DNA from: an uncultured Burkholderiales Genera incertae sedis bacterium
GTDB lineage: Bacteria; Pseudomonadota; Gammaproteobacteria; Burkholderiales; Eutrophovitaceae
Direction: 5' to 3'
Length of the DNA stretch: 15,885 nt
Assembly: GCA_905479505.1 (NCBI GenBank)
Contig: CAJQMS010000091.1
Location: forward strand, 1 to 15,885
Shown: piece by piece, positions 5,738 to 14,062 of the stretch
Layout: the number at the start of each line of letters is the position of its first letter
How positions within the stretch are numbered: the first letter of the stretch is position 1
Notes under the pieces: model-generated
Seen by the model: only the letters and a program-made list of their open reading frames with translations
Told to the model about the DNA's origin: nothing
Database searches by the model: none
Program-made: the position numbers and the translations under genes

Positions 5738-7351
5738 ATGAGTCAACAATATACATGCCCAACTGGCGTAACAATTAACGGTATCTATAGTGACAACTAC
5801 GCACAAATCCTCTCGCCTGAGGCGATTGAGTTTCTCGCTAAGCTTCATAGACAATTTAATGGAACAAGGCAAGAATTACTAAACCGGAGAATCACGAGGC
5901 AAACAGAGCTCGACAATGGAAAATTACCGGACTTTCTAGACGAGACCAAAGCTATTCGCGATGCGGATTGGTCCGTCGCCTCAGTGCCGGCAGATCTCCA
6001 AGATCGGAGAACAGAGATCACCGGGCCAACCGATCGAAAAATGGTTATAAATGCTCTAAATGCCGGCGCCAAAATGTACATGGCAGATTTTGAAGATTCA
6101 AATACGCCAACCTGGGATAACCAAGTATCAGGTCAAGTAAATATGCGCGATGCTGTCCTTAAAACGATAACTTTTACAAACGATAAAGGAAAGTCGTATA
6201 AGTTAAACGATGACACAGCAACATTACTTATAAGACCTCGTGGATGGCACTTAAATGAAGCACACGTTATCGTTGATGGTGAGCCTATGTCGGGATCACT
6301 TTTTGATTTTGGCCTTTACTTCTTCCACAATGCAAAAGAGAGGTTATCTCAGAACTCAGGTATTTATTTTTATCTACCGAAATTAGAATCTCATTTAGAA
6401 GCTCGACTATGGAATGACGTTTTTATTTTTAGTCAAAATGAAATCGGAATTCCACAAGGCAGCGTTAAAGCAACTGTTTTAATCGAAACAATCATGGCTG
6501 CATTCGAGATGGATGAGATTCTATATGAACTAAAAGAACACTCTGCTGGCTTAAATTGCGGCCGATGGGATTATATTTTCAGCTGTATCAAAAAATTCAA
6601 ACATCAAGATAATTTCATTCTTGCTGATCGAAATGCTGTAACGATGACGAGTCCCTTCATGAGAGCCTACTCTTTGCTTCTTATCAAAACTTGTCATAAA
6701 AGAGGTGCGTTTGCTATGGGTGGAATGGCAGCGCAAATCCCAATTAAGAATGATGATGCCTCTAACCAAGCTGCGATCAATAAAGTAAAAGCGGATAAAG
6801 AGCGAGAGGTGAATGACGGACATGACGGCACCTGGGTCGCTCATCCAGGACTTGTCGGGATCGCACAGGACGCCTTTAATGAAGTTATGACCACACCAAA
6901 TCAGATTCATAAGCAACGACCGGATGTGGAAATATCAGCAAGCGACCTTATTGATTTTAAACCAAGTACACCGATTACCGAGGACGGGCTGCGTGCAAAC
7001 ATTAATATCGGAATTCAATATATTGGTGCCTGGATTGCAGGGACCGGATGCGTCCCAATCTTTAACTTGATGGAAGATGCTGCGACGGCAGAAATATCGC
7101 GAGCTCAAATATGGCATTGGATTAGAAGCCCCCTTGGCGTTTTGAATGATGGTAGAAAGGTTACCAAAGAGTTATTTAGTAGTTTAATTCCTGAGGAACT
7201 TGATAAAATAAAAGAGATGCTTGGGACAGGCTACCAAAATGGTAAATACGCCGAAGGTGCTAAGATGTTTGAAAAACTCACCTTAGACGAGGAATTTGTT
7301 GAATTCCTAACGCTTCCCGCTTACGAGGAAATCATTCAAAACGGCATCTGA
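5738..7351 (+). CDS. aceB: Malate synthase A
   Basis: AceB condenses glyoxylate with acetyl-CoA to malate, the second glyoxylate-shunt step, in the cytosol. The 537-residue length is that of the A isoform (malate synthase G is about 720). Visible features are the RPRGWH segment with R166 (matching the catalytic arginine of E. coli AceB), the metal-site glutamate region VLIETIMAAFEMDE (E250), the family signature KEHSAGLNCGRWDYIF (266-281), and MEDAATAEISR with D447 at the position of the catalytic base. GGAG seven bases before the ATG supports the start. A terminator separates it from cspD and it has its own likely promoter and two inverted repeats; nudJ follows after 74 bases. No isocitrate lyase gene or aceK is nearby, so the shunt partner must lie elsewhere. 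In Pseudomonas this spot between cspD and nudJ holds icd and idh. Confidence 0.97.
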   Translation: MSQQYTCPTGVTINGIYSDNYAQILSPEAIEFLAKLHRQFNGTRQELLNRRITRQTELDNGKLPDFLDETKAIRDADWSVASVPADLQDRRTEITGPTDRKMVINALNAGAKMYMADFEDSNTPTWDNQVSGQVNMRDAVLKTITFTNDKGKSYKLNDDTATLLIRPRGWHLNEAHVIVDGEPMSGSLFDFGLYFFHNAKERLSQNSGIYFYLPKLESHLEARLWNDVFIFSQNEIGIPQGSVKATVLIETIMAAFEMDEILYELKEHSAGLNCGRWDYIFSCIKKFKHQDNFILADRNAVTMTSPFMRAYSLLLIKTCHKRGAFAMGGMAAQIPIKNDDASNQAAINKVKADKEREVNDGHDGTWVAHPGLVGIAQDAFNEVMTTPNQIHKQRPDVEISASDLIDFKPSTPITEDGLRANINIGIQYIGAWIAGTGCVPIFNLMEDAATAEISRAQIWHWIRSPLGVLNDGRKVTKELFSSLIPEELDKIKEMLGTGYQNGKYAEGAKMFEKLTLDEEFVEFLTLPAYEEIIQNGI

Positions 7352-7425
7352 AGCTCTGAGTACACGGCGAGTGGAGAACTCACACATATATAAAGTTTAG
7401 AACCTGAAAGTTGCAAAAGAGCTAA

Positions 7426-7866
7426 ATGACCTGGAAACCGAACGTTACCGTTGCAGGTATTATCGAACGAGATGGCAGATTTTTACTCGTTGAAGAACAT
7501 ACTAGTCAAGGTATTAAGCTTAACCAGCCAGCAGGCCATCTAGAACCTGGTGAGTCGCTAATCGATGCGGTCAAAAGAGAAGTGCTAGAGGAAACTGCGT
7601 TTAATTTTGAACCAACATTCACCACCGGAATACAACTGTGGGCGAAAAGTCCTGGCGATATCACCTTTTTAAGAATTTCATTCGCTGGGGAAGTGAAAGA
7701 ATTTTTTCCGGACAGAAAACTCGATACAGGAATAATCAAAACAGTATGGCTGAGTCAAAAGGAAATCGAAGGTTCGATTGACAAACTCAGGAGCCCACTA
7801 GTTTTAAGCTGCGTAAATGATTATCTAGAGGGCAACCTGTTTCCACTCAGCGTTATTCGACCCTAA
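7426..7866 (+). CDS. nudJ: Nudix hydrolase, NudJ-type phosphatase
   Basis: E. coli NudJ removes phosphate from hydroxymethylpyrimidine pyrophosphate and nucleoside di- and triphosphates. This 146-residue protein starts with KPNVTVAGIIERDGRFLLVEE, as in NudJ, and has the Nudix box G37-x5-E43-x7-R51-E-V-L-E-E-T-A58-F, with a magnesium-binding REVLEE core. The box normally ends with glycine before the last hydrophobic residue; here it is alanine (A58). The late LRSPLV motif and the C-terminal segment also match NudJ. The ATG at 7426 matches the family start; the ribosome binding site is poor (AGAG). It is 13 bases upstream of mnmA, the same order as in E. coli and Pseudomonas, so they are probably co-transcribed. 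The substrate has to be inferred from the family. Confidence 0.92.
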   Translation: MTWKPNVTVAGIIERDGRFLLVEEHTSQGIKLNQPAGHLEPGESLIDAVKREVLEETAFNFEPTFTTGIQLWAKSPGDITFLRISFAGEVKEFFPDRKLDTGIIKTVWLSQKEIEGSIDKLRSPLVLSCVNDYLEGNLFPLSVIRP

Positions 7867-7879
7867 GTATGGGCTACGT

Positions 7880-8944
7880 ATGGTAAAAAATAAAATTGTC
7901 ATTGGCCTCTCAGGGGGCGTCGACTCAGCTGTCGCCGCTTGGCTACTCAAGGAACAAGGGCATGATGTTGTCGGCATCTTCATGAAAAATTGGGAAGATG
8001 ATGATGACGAACGTTATTGTAGCTCTAGAGTGGATCTGGTTGATGCCGTGTCGGCAGCAGAGACGCTAGGTATTGAAATAGAAACTGTAAATTTCTCAGA
8101 AGAGTACAGAGACAGGGTATTCAATAATTTCTTAGAGGAATACTCACAGGGAAGGACACCAAACCCAGACATATTCTGCAATTCAGAAATTAAGTTTAAA
8201 GCGTTTCTGGATCACGCCATCGAATTAGGTGCGGATAAAATAGCGACAGGACATTACGCCCAATTGAGAGAGCGGGACGGACTGGTCCAATTATTAAAAG
8301 CCGAAGACGGCACAAAAGATCAAAGTTATTTTTTATACCGACTCAACCAAGAGCAGCTTTCGAGAACAGTTTTCCCACTTGGCCAAATGTATAAAACCGA
8401 AGTTCGAGCGCTTGCGAAACGCCTAAATCTTGCGAACTTTAACAAAAAAGACTCAACAGGAATTTGTTTCATAGGTGAACGTCGATTTAAGGATTTTCTT
8501 GCTCGTTATTTACCTGATCAACCGGGTGACATCATTACGCCAGCTGGAGATAAGGTAGGAGAACATGACGGGTTAATGTTTCACACGATTGGTCAACGAC
8601 AGGGGCTTGGTATCGGAGGGGATGGCCTTCCATGGTACGTAGCTCAAAAAAATATGGAACAAAATACGCTTACCGTAGTGCAAGGGCATGAGCACCCCAT
8701 GCTTCGAAGTCCTGACATTTATGCTGAAAACCTTCATTGGATTTCTGAAAGCCAACCACGCAGCTCATGGGTTTTCGGCGCAAAATCCAGGTATCGCCAA
8801 AAAGATGCAGCTTGCACCATTAAAGACACGAACGAGTTAATCTGCCACGTGCAGTTCGCCGAACCTCAGTGGGCTGTTACTCCAGGGCAATCAGTGGTTC
8901 TCTACGAATCGAATGTTTGCTTGGGTGGCGGCATCATTAGGTAA
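7880..8944 (+). CDS. mnmA: tRNA-specific 2-thiouridylase
   Basis: MnmA makes 2-thiouridine at wobble position 34 of tRNA-Lys, -Glu and -Gln, taking sulfur from the TusE relay and using ATP. The 354-residue protein has the PP-loop SGGVDSAV (11-18), the NPDIFCNSEIKF segment with the first catalytic cysteine (C100), DQSYFLYRL, and STGICFIGERRF with the second cysteine (C196, persulfide-carrying). The C-terminal domain ends in TPGQSVVLYESNVCLGGGIIR, as expected. The ATG at 7880 gives MVKNKIVIGLSGG; an earlier ATG at 7869 is in a frame that stops after five codons. The ribosome binding site is weak, so coupling to nudJ, 13 bases upstream, is likely. In E. coli and Pseudomonas hflD follows; here 114 bases of spacer lead directly to purB. 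Confidence 0.98.
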   Translation: MVKNKIVIGLSGGVDSAVAAWLLKEQGHDVVGIFMKNWEDDDDERYCSSRVDLVDAVSAAETLGIEIETVNFSEEYRDRVFNNFLEEYSQGRTPNPDIFCNSEIKFKAFLDHAIELGADKIATGHYAQLRERDGLVQLLKAEDGTKDQSYFLYRLNQEQLSRTVFPLGQMYKTEVRALAKRLNLANFNKKDSTGICFIGERRFKDFLARYLPDQPGDIITPAGDKVGEHDGLMFHTIGQRQGLGIGGDGLPWYVAQKNMEQNTLTVVQGHEHPMLRSPDIYAENLHWISESQPRSSWVFGAKSRYRQKDAACTIKDTNELICHVQFAEPQWAVTPGQSVVLYESNVCLGGGIIR

Positions 8945-9005
8945 TGTAGGCCCAAATCATGATCTTTTTGCCGTTATAAGATCCATAATGTGCCAAAAAT
9001 CCAAC

Positions 9006-9034
9006 TTGAGCCGTGTTAAACTTAGTTTTAAATT
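9006..9034 (+). promoter_or_regulatory. Candidate sigma-70 promoter for purB
   Basis: TTGAGC (9006-9011, four of six -35 matches) and TAAATT (9029-9034, four of six -10 matches) are separated by 17 bases in the mnmA-purB spacer, which would start a transcript near 9041, about 18 bases before the purB ATG. The spacer shows no terminator after mnmA, so purB may also be read from upstream. I did not find a clear PurR-type operator. Confidence 0.3.
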
Positions 9035-9058
9035 CATCACCTTTCAGCGATATTAATC

Positions 9059-10468
9059 ATGCCTGAATTCTCATCTTCCTTGACTGCAATTAGTCCCATC
9101 GATGGTCGTTACTGCACAAAGACTCAACCTCTCTCACAATTCTTTAGCGAATATGCGCTAATAAAACATCGAGTGATCGTAGAAATTGCTTGGCTCAAGT
9201 CTTTGTCAATGGCCGATGAACTAGAAGAAGTTAAAAAACTTTCAATGGGCTCCGTCGAGAAACTCGATGCAATCATAGCGAACTTCTCCATTCAAGACGC
9301 AGCAGCAGTAAAAGAAATCGAGAAGACCACTAACCATGACGTCAAGGCTGTTGAATATTGGTTACGTCAAACACTTAAAAGTGAGGAGGGTATTGCCCCA
9401 GTTACCCCGTTTATTCACTTTGCCTGTACCTCAGAGGATATAAATAATGTTTCCTATGCGTTGATGATGAAGGGTGCGCTGGATAACGTTATTTTACCTA
9501 AGCTCGATTCCATCATCTCGGTCCTAAATGAACTTGCATCTAAATATGTGAACGAGCCAATGCTAGCTCGAACACATGGTCAGCCAGCAAGTCCAACCAC
9601 GATGGGAAAAGAAATAGCAAATGTGGTTTACCGTCTCACACAGCAAAAAAACTCATTAGCCAAATTGAATTTACAGGCGAAAATGAATGGTGCAGTTGGA
9701 AACTTCAACGCTCATCTTAGCGCTTATCCGAATTACGATTGGGAAGCGCACTCACGAAAACTCCTACAGAGCTTAGGCTTAGAAATGATCCCCTATACAA
9801 CCCAAATCGAACCGCACGACGGGATAGCTGAAGTATTTGACTGCTTCATGCGAATTAACACCATATTGTTAGATCTCAATCGTGATTTTTGGGGATATAT
9901 TTCTATCGGCTATTTCAAACAAAAAACTAAAGAAGGCGAAGTAGGTTCATCTACTATGCCTCACAAAGTGAACCCTATCGACTTCGAAAATGCAGAGGGG
10001 AACCTTGGTTTAGCAAATTCTGTTCTCGGGCATCTGAGCCGAAAATTACCGATCTCAAGATGGCAAAGGGACCTAACTGACTCAACCGTCCTACGCAACA
10101 TGGGAGTAGGGCTAGGATATGGACTATTGGCATACGACTCATGCATCAAAGGACTGGTAAAGTTAGACCTAAATAAGGATAAACTCGACTCTGATCTCGA
10201 ACAGTGTTGGGATGTTTTAGCAGAACCGGTTCAGACTGTGATGAAGAAATATGGAATCGAAAATGCGTACGAAGAGCTTAAGTCACTCACAAGAGGTCGT
10301 GGCGGAATTTCTAAAGCCGATCTTCATGTTTTCATAAAGCACTTAGACATCCCAGAGGACGCAAAAAAAAGGCTTCTTACTTTAACGCCTCAGTCTTACA
10401 CTGGACTTGCTCAAAAATTAGCCACTGACATGGCAAATGAAATATCACTTCGACACACACAAAAATAA
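9059..10468 (+). CDS. purB: Adenylosuccinate lyase
   Basis: PurB catalyses two steps of purine synthesis: SAICAR to AICAR plus fumarate, and adenylosuccinate to AMP plus fumarate. The 469-residue protein shows the fumarase/aspartase fold signatures: SPIDGRY (12-18), TTNHDVKAVEY (90-100), FACTSEDINN (121-130), RTHGQPASPTT (171-181, with H173 equivalent to the catalytic H171 of E. coli) and the mobile loop GSSTMPHKVNPIDFEN (296-311) with the catalytic serine. The sequence from WQRDLTDSTVLRN onward is nearly that of the E. coli enzyme; the protein is a dozen residues longer, partly at the N-terminus. No clear ribosome binding site precedes the ATG at 9059, although the N-terminal SSLTAISPIDGRY fits the family. 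It ends ten bases from the dedA stop, convergently. hflD, often directly upstream, is absent. Confidence 0.98.
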   Translation: MPEFSSSLTAISPIDGRYCTKTQPLSQFFSEYALIKHRVIVEIAWLKSLSMADELEEVKKLSMGSVEKLDAIIANFSIQDAAAVKEIEKTTNHDVKAVEYWLRQTLKSEEGIAPVTPFIHFACTSEDINNVSYALMMKGALDNVILPKLDSIISVLNELASKYVNEPMLARTHGQPASPTTMGKEIANVVYRLTQQKNSLAKLNLQAKMNGAVGNFNAHLSAYPNYDWEAHSRKLLQSLGLEMIPYTTQIEPHDGIAEVFDCFMRINTILLDLNRDFWGYISIGYFKQKTKEGEVGSSTMPHKVNPIDFENAEGNLGLANSVLGHLSRKLPISRWQRDLTDSTVLRNMGVGLGYGLLAYDSCIKGLVKLDLNKDKLDSDLEQCWDVLAEPVQTVMKKYGIENAYEELKSLTRGRGGISKADLHVFIKHLDIPEDAKKRLLTLTPQSYTGLAQKLATDMANEISLRHTQK

Positions 10469-10485
10469 TCAGCAGTGGTTATTTT
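10462..10485. repeat. Inverted repeat across the convergent purB/dedA stop codons
   Basis: AAAATAA (10462-10468) ends with the purB stop TAA, and TTATTTT (10479-10485) begins with the complement of the dedA stop. The arms are perfectly complementary, separated by ten bases that could add a T-G and a C-G pair. The stem is A/T-rich and there is no long T-run beyond it, so any terminator function would be weak, although in either direction the right arm gives a short U-run. Confidence 0.45.
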
Positions 10486-11117
10486 CGAAAACGAAACTTC
10501 AACCATTCGATCAGGGCTGGCATTATTGAGAGAAATATAATGATAAAAATTACGGCGCTTAGATTATTTTTCACAAACGGTAATTCTCCCAGATAAAAGC
10601 CTGCCCCCGTCAGGCCAAACACCCAAACAACGGCTCCGATAACATTAAACAGCAGAAACTGCGGATACGAATAGTTCGCAATGCCGGCAACAAAAGGAGC
10701 GTAAGTCCTTACAATGGGAACAAATCTGGCAATAATGATGGTCTTAGCACCGTACTTCTCAAAGAACCTCTCAGTACGTTCTAAATATTCTTGTTTCAAA
10801 AAACGCGATTTTCCCGATAGGAATACCTTTCGCCCTAAAAAACTTCCGATGTAATAATTCAAGGCGTCGCCCAAGATCGCCGCAATAGTTAAAGAGACTG
10901 CGATAGCATAAAAATCAAAGTCTCCTCTTGCCACAAACGTACCAACCAGAAACAACAAAGAATCACCCGGAAGAAATGGCGCTATTACTAAACCTGTCTC
11001 ACAGAAAATAATCAAAAATAGAAGTAGATAAGTAGTTTTACCGTATTCCGCAGTAACTTCCGCGAGATAGGTATCGAGGTTCACAATGACCGAATAAATA
11101 TCACTGAAAAAACTCAC
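10479..11117 (-). CDS. dedA: DedA-family membrane protein
   Basis: DedA proteins are inner-membrane proteins of the VTT/SNARE-associated superfamily; members are implicated in undecaprenyl phosphate or phospholipid flipping and in membrane-potential homeostasis. This 212-residue protein most resembles E. coli DedA itself. It has the FCETGLVIAPFLPGDSLLF re-entrant region (about 38-56) with E40 and D52, GDALNYYIG (83-91) and ARFVPIVRTYAPFVAG (130-145) with R131 and R137. These match the acidic and basic residues known to be essential in the paralogue YqjA. Hydrophobic segments lie at about 28-48, 68-88, 150-175 and 185-205, with a basic C-terminus. The start is a GTG at 11117 with AGGAG five bases before it. 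It follows secF after 80 bases and may have its own promoter. Substrate is unknown. Confidence 0.93.
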   Translation of the reverse strand: MSFFSDIYSVIVNLDTYLAEVTAEYGKTTYLLLFLIIFCETGLVIAPFLPGDSLLFLVGTFVARGDFDFYAIAVSLTIAAILGDALNYYIGSFLGRKVFLSGKSRFLKQEYLERTERFFEKYGAKTIIIARFVPIVRTYAPFVAGIANYSYPQFLLFNVIGAVVWVFGLTGAGFYLGELPFVKNNLSAVIFIIIFLSIMPALIEWLKFRFRK

Positions 11118-11145
11118 CGAAACTCCTAATGCTTTTGAGACTATT

Positions 11146-11174
11146 GTTAAATGACAAACACGCTAAATTGCCAA
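11146..11174 (-). promoter_or_regulatory. Candidate promoter for dedA
   Basis: On the minus strand, TTGGCA (plus-strand 11169-11174, five of six -35 matches) is followed after 17 bases by TTTAAC (11146-11151, four of six -10 matches). Transcription would start near 11139, about 22 bases before the dedA GTG. No terminator is seen after secF, so dedA may also be read through from the sec genes. Confidence 0.35.
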
Positions 11175-11197
11175 AGGCTATCGAACCCAAGAACGAT

Positions 11198-12127
11198 CTA
11201 CACGACAGCTTCCTCTTTCTTAACCTCGGGTTTAATGAGGTCTTCTCTGCTGATACCAAGCCACAAGACAAGTGGACTAGCCACAAAGATCGAGGAATAA
11301 ATCCCGAATAAAATACCAATCGTCAAGGCCAGCGCAAAATAGTGCAGCGTTTCACCCCCGAAAATAAGTATTGAAAGGACCATAAGCTGTGTACTTCCAT
11401 GCGTGATAATTGTACGTCCCATAATACGAGTGATAGCATTATTAATGACCTCTCGAACGCTCGCCTTTCTCATTTTCCTAAAGTTTTCTCGTATGCGGTC
11501 AAACACCACCACTGATTCATTCACTGAATAACCCAAGATAGCCAAGACAGCTGCGAGCACCGGCAGTGAGAACTCCCACTGAAAGAGGGCGAAAAATCCC
11601 AAAATAATAACAACATCGTGCAAGTTAGCGAGAATAGCAGCCAAGCCGAACTTCCACTCAAATCTAAATGCCAAATAAATTACAATTCCCAGGGAAACAA
11701 CTAAGAGGGCTAATGCGCCCTTCTCAACCAGCTCTTCTCCTACCTGCGATCCGACGTAATCTACACGTCGAAGCTCTAACTGTGGATCATCCTCTTTAAG
11801 CATCAAAAAAACTTGGTCTGAAAGCTTCGCTCCCGTTAACTCTGGCTTTGTCGGCAAACGAATTAAGACTGTTCTTGAATCACCGAAACTCTGCACCACC
11901 GCTTCAGACATACCGCCAGATTCAAGTGACTTCCTAATTTTCGATAAGTTTGCAGATTCCGAATAACCAACTTCCATCACGGTTCCTCCCGTGAACTCTA
12001 CCCCTAAATTAAGCCCTTTAAACGCCAACGCACCGACGGCAAGCAAAAACATGGCAATCGATATCAAATTGAACGTTAACGCATGGCGCATAAACGGGAT
12101 ATCTTTGCGAATTTTAAAAAATTCCAT
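11198..12127 (-). CDS. secF: Protein translocase subunit SecF
   Basis: SecF is the partner of SecD in the inner-membrane SecDF complex, which uses the proton gradient to help pull preproteins across SecYEG. This 309-residue protein has a first membrane helix (about 19-38), the LGVEFTGGTVMEV motif (41-53) that starts the periplasmic domain, and five further helices from about 136 to 290. The hallmark GYSVNESVVVFDRIRENFRKMRK (199-221) carries the conserved aspartate D210, equivalent to D213 of E. coli. The ATG at 12127 is good for the family; the ribosome binding site is weak (GAAAG). It lies 41 bases after secD, in the conserved order yajC-secD-secF, separate genes rather than the fused form of some Gram-positives. 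Confidence 0.98.
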   Translation of the reverse strand: MEFFKIRKDIPFMRHALTFNLISIAMFLLAVGALAFKGLNLGVEFTGGTVMEVGYSESANLSKIRKSLESGGMSEAVVQSFGDSRTVLIRLPTKPELTGAKLSDQVFLMLKEDDPQLELRRVDYVGSQVGEELVEKGALALLVVSLGIVIYLAFRFEWKFGLAAILANLHDVVIILGFFALFQWEFSLPVLAAVLAILGYSVNESVVVFDRIRENFRKMRKASVREVINNAITRIMGRTIITHGSTQLMVLSILIFGGETLHYFALALTIGILFGIYSSIFVASPLVLWLGISREDLIKPEVKKEEAVV

Positions 12128-12168
12128 AATGACTTTCTATAATTTTCATTAATTATTTATCGTTGAAA

Positions 12169-14025
12169 CTAATTGGATTTTTTATACCAGTCTGAGTCTC
12201 CAATTGCGAGTCTGTCAATTTTTTTCTTGCGTCCGTAGATTAAATTTACGACCCCTCGAGATACAAAAACAGCGCTAAACATTGATGTGAGGATCCCAAT
12301 ACAGTGGACGACAGCAAAACCTCTGATAGGACCAGTGCCAAAGAAGAAAAGCGCTATCCCCGCAATAAGCGTCGTGATATTAGAATCCAGAATCGTTCCC
12401 CACGCTCGCTCATAACCTGCCGTAATTGCTGCCTGAGGAGTTGTTCCGTTTCTTATTTCCTCTCTGATACGCTCGTTAATTAGCACGTTAGCATCAATGG
12501 CCATCCCCAAAGTCAGAGCTACTGCAGCAATACCTGGTAACGTTAGCGTTGCCTGAAGCATTGACAATACCGCCGCTAGTAGCATCATATTGACACTTAA
12601 TGCGAAAACACTGATTACACCAAACACCGAATAATAAACTGCGATAAACAGAGCTAGAGCCGCGAAACCTATCCACGTAGACTTAAACCCCCGATCAATA
12701 TTGTCTGCGCCGAGACTAGGACCCACCGTTCGTTCCTCAATGATTTCCATTGGTGCTGCTAACGCTCCTGCACGAAGAAGTAATGCGGTGTCATGCGCTT
12801 CAGTAGTTGTCATGCTTCCGCTAATTTGAACGCGGCCACCTGGTATCTCTGCTCGAACAACGGGCGCAGTGACCACTTCGCTACTACCTTTCTCAACAAG
12901 CACCATAGCGATACGTCGTCCGACATTTTCGCGAGTGGTCATTTGAAAAATAGAAGAGCCACGACCATCCAAGCTCAAATGAACCGCAGCCTCTGAAGTC
13001 GTGTTGTCAAAACCGGGTTGCGCATCAGATATTCTATCTCCGGTCAAGATGACCTCTTTCTTCAATAGATAAGGAGTACCTTCTCGATCATAAATTAAGT
13101 CATCACCGCTAGGAATTCGTCCGTCTTGCGCCGCCTGCAAACTTGCTGGATCCATCTTATCTTCGTCTACTAATCGCACCTCAAGAGTTGCCGTGCGCCC
13201 AAGAATATTTTTGGCCTTAGCGGTGTCCTGAACCCCCGGTAACTGCACAACCACTCGATCAGCACCAGATTGTTGAACAATTGGTTCAGCAACGCCGAGT
13301 TCATTCACCCGATTTCTCAAAGTCGTAATATTCTGTTGGAGCGCAAATTCTTGAATACGCTTCTCCACTTCCGGTTTAACAGCAGCAGAAATCAGAGTCG
13401 CGCTTCCTCTTTCCTTTGAAACATAGTTCAGATCAGTCGCGTTGATTTCAAGTATCACTAGCGCTTGGTCTCGGATAGACTCATCCCTGAACTCAATATC
13501 TATGCCAGACTTACCCACGGAAATTTTGGAGTAGCGAATATTCTCAGCTCTCATTACTCGCCGAAGGTCTTGGAGATAACTTTCTTTGGCTTTTTGTAAA
13601 GCGGAGGGCATATCAACCTGGAGTAGAAAATGTACCCCTCCCCTCAAATCTAGTCCAAGATACATCGGTAGTGCATTCAAAGAAGTCAGCCAAGATGGTG
13701 AATTCGGCAGTAAATTTAATGCAACTATATAGTCTCGACCTAATCCACCTTGAACAGCATCCTTAGCTTGCAACTGCGAGTCGGTATCCTCAAAGCGCAC
13801 TTTGATACCATTCTTATCTAAATAGGACGCTTGGACAGTGATTCCTTCGTTTGTAAGCAGATCATCAATTTTTTGCAGCAAAGATAGATCAACTTTGGCG
13901 CCGGCACGGAGCGGAGACACTTGAATCGCTGGTGACTCACCAAAGAAATTAGGGATGGTGTACACCACCCCGGCGACAACAGCACATACAATGATGAGGT
14001 ACTTCCAAAGTGGATATCTATTCAT
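12169..14025 (-). CDS. secD: Protein translocase subunit SecD
   Basis: SecD forms, with SecF, the proton-driven part of the Sec machinery. The 618-residue protein has an N-terminal membrane helix (about 7-25), the LGLDLRGGVHFLL motif (123-135) opening the large periplasmic P1 region, and the export-linked head (about 320-430). Five more membrane helices lie between about 448 and 597, with LTLGMAIDANVLINERIREE (505-523) carrying the conserved membrane aspartate D511. The C-terminus is basic (GRKKKIDR). The ATG at 14025 gives MNRYPLWKYL, a family-typical beginning; there is no clear ribosome binding site. It lies 81 bases after yajC, with a small repeat-hairpin in the spacer, and 41 bases before secF. 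Confidence 0.98.
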   Translation of the reverse strand: MNRYPLWKYLIIVCAVVAGVVYTIPNFFGESPAIQVSPLRAGAKVDLSLLQKIDDLLTNEGITVQASYLDKNGIKVRFEDTDSQLQAKDAVQGGLGRDYIVALNLLPNSPSWLTSLNALPMYLGLDLRGGVHFLLQVDMPSALQKAKESYLQDLRRVMRAENIRYSKISVGKSGIDIEFRDESIRDQALVILEINATDLNYVSKERGSATLISAAVKPEVEKRIQEFALQQNITTLRNRVNELGVAEPIVQQSGADRVVVQLPGVQDTAKAKNILGRTATLEVRLVDEDKMDPASLQAAQDGRIPSGDDLIYDREGTPYLLKKEVILTGDRISDAQPGFDNTTSEAAVHLSLDGRGSSIFQMTTRENVGRRIAMVLVEKGSSEVVTAPVVRAEIPGGRVQISGSMTTTEAHDTALLLRAGALAAPMEIIEERTVGPSLGADNIDRGFKSTWIGFAALALFIAVYYSVFGVISVFALSVNMMLLAAVLSMLQATLTLPGIAAVALTLGMAIDANVLINERIREEIRNGTTPQAAITAGYERAWGTILDSNITTLIAGIALFFFGTGPIRGFAVVHCIGILTSMFSAVFVSRGVVNLIYGRKKKIDRLAIGDSDWYKKSN

Positions 14026-14062
14026 AATTCAACTATTTCTATGTTTAAGGTCGTCATTCCAT

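Noticed and set aside
6551..6916. Open frame of 121 codons on the minus strand inside aceB
   Set aside because: It lies fully antisense to a well-conserved malate synthase, has no family likeness and no ribosome binding site; it is a shadow frame.
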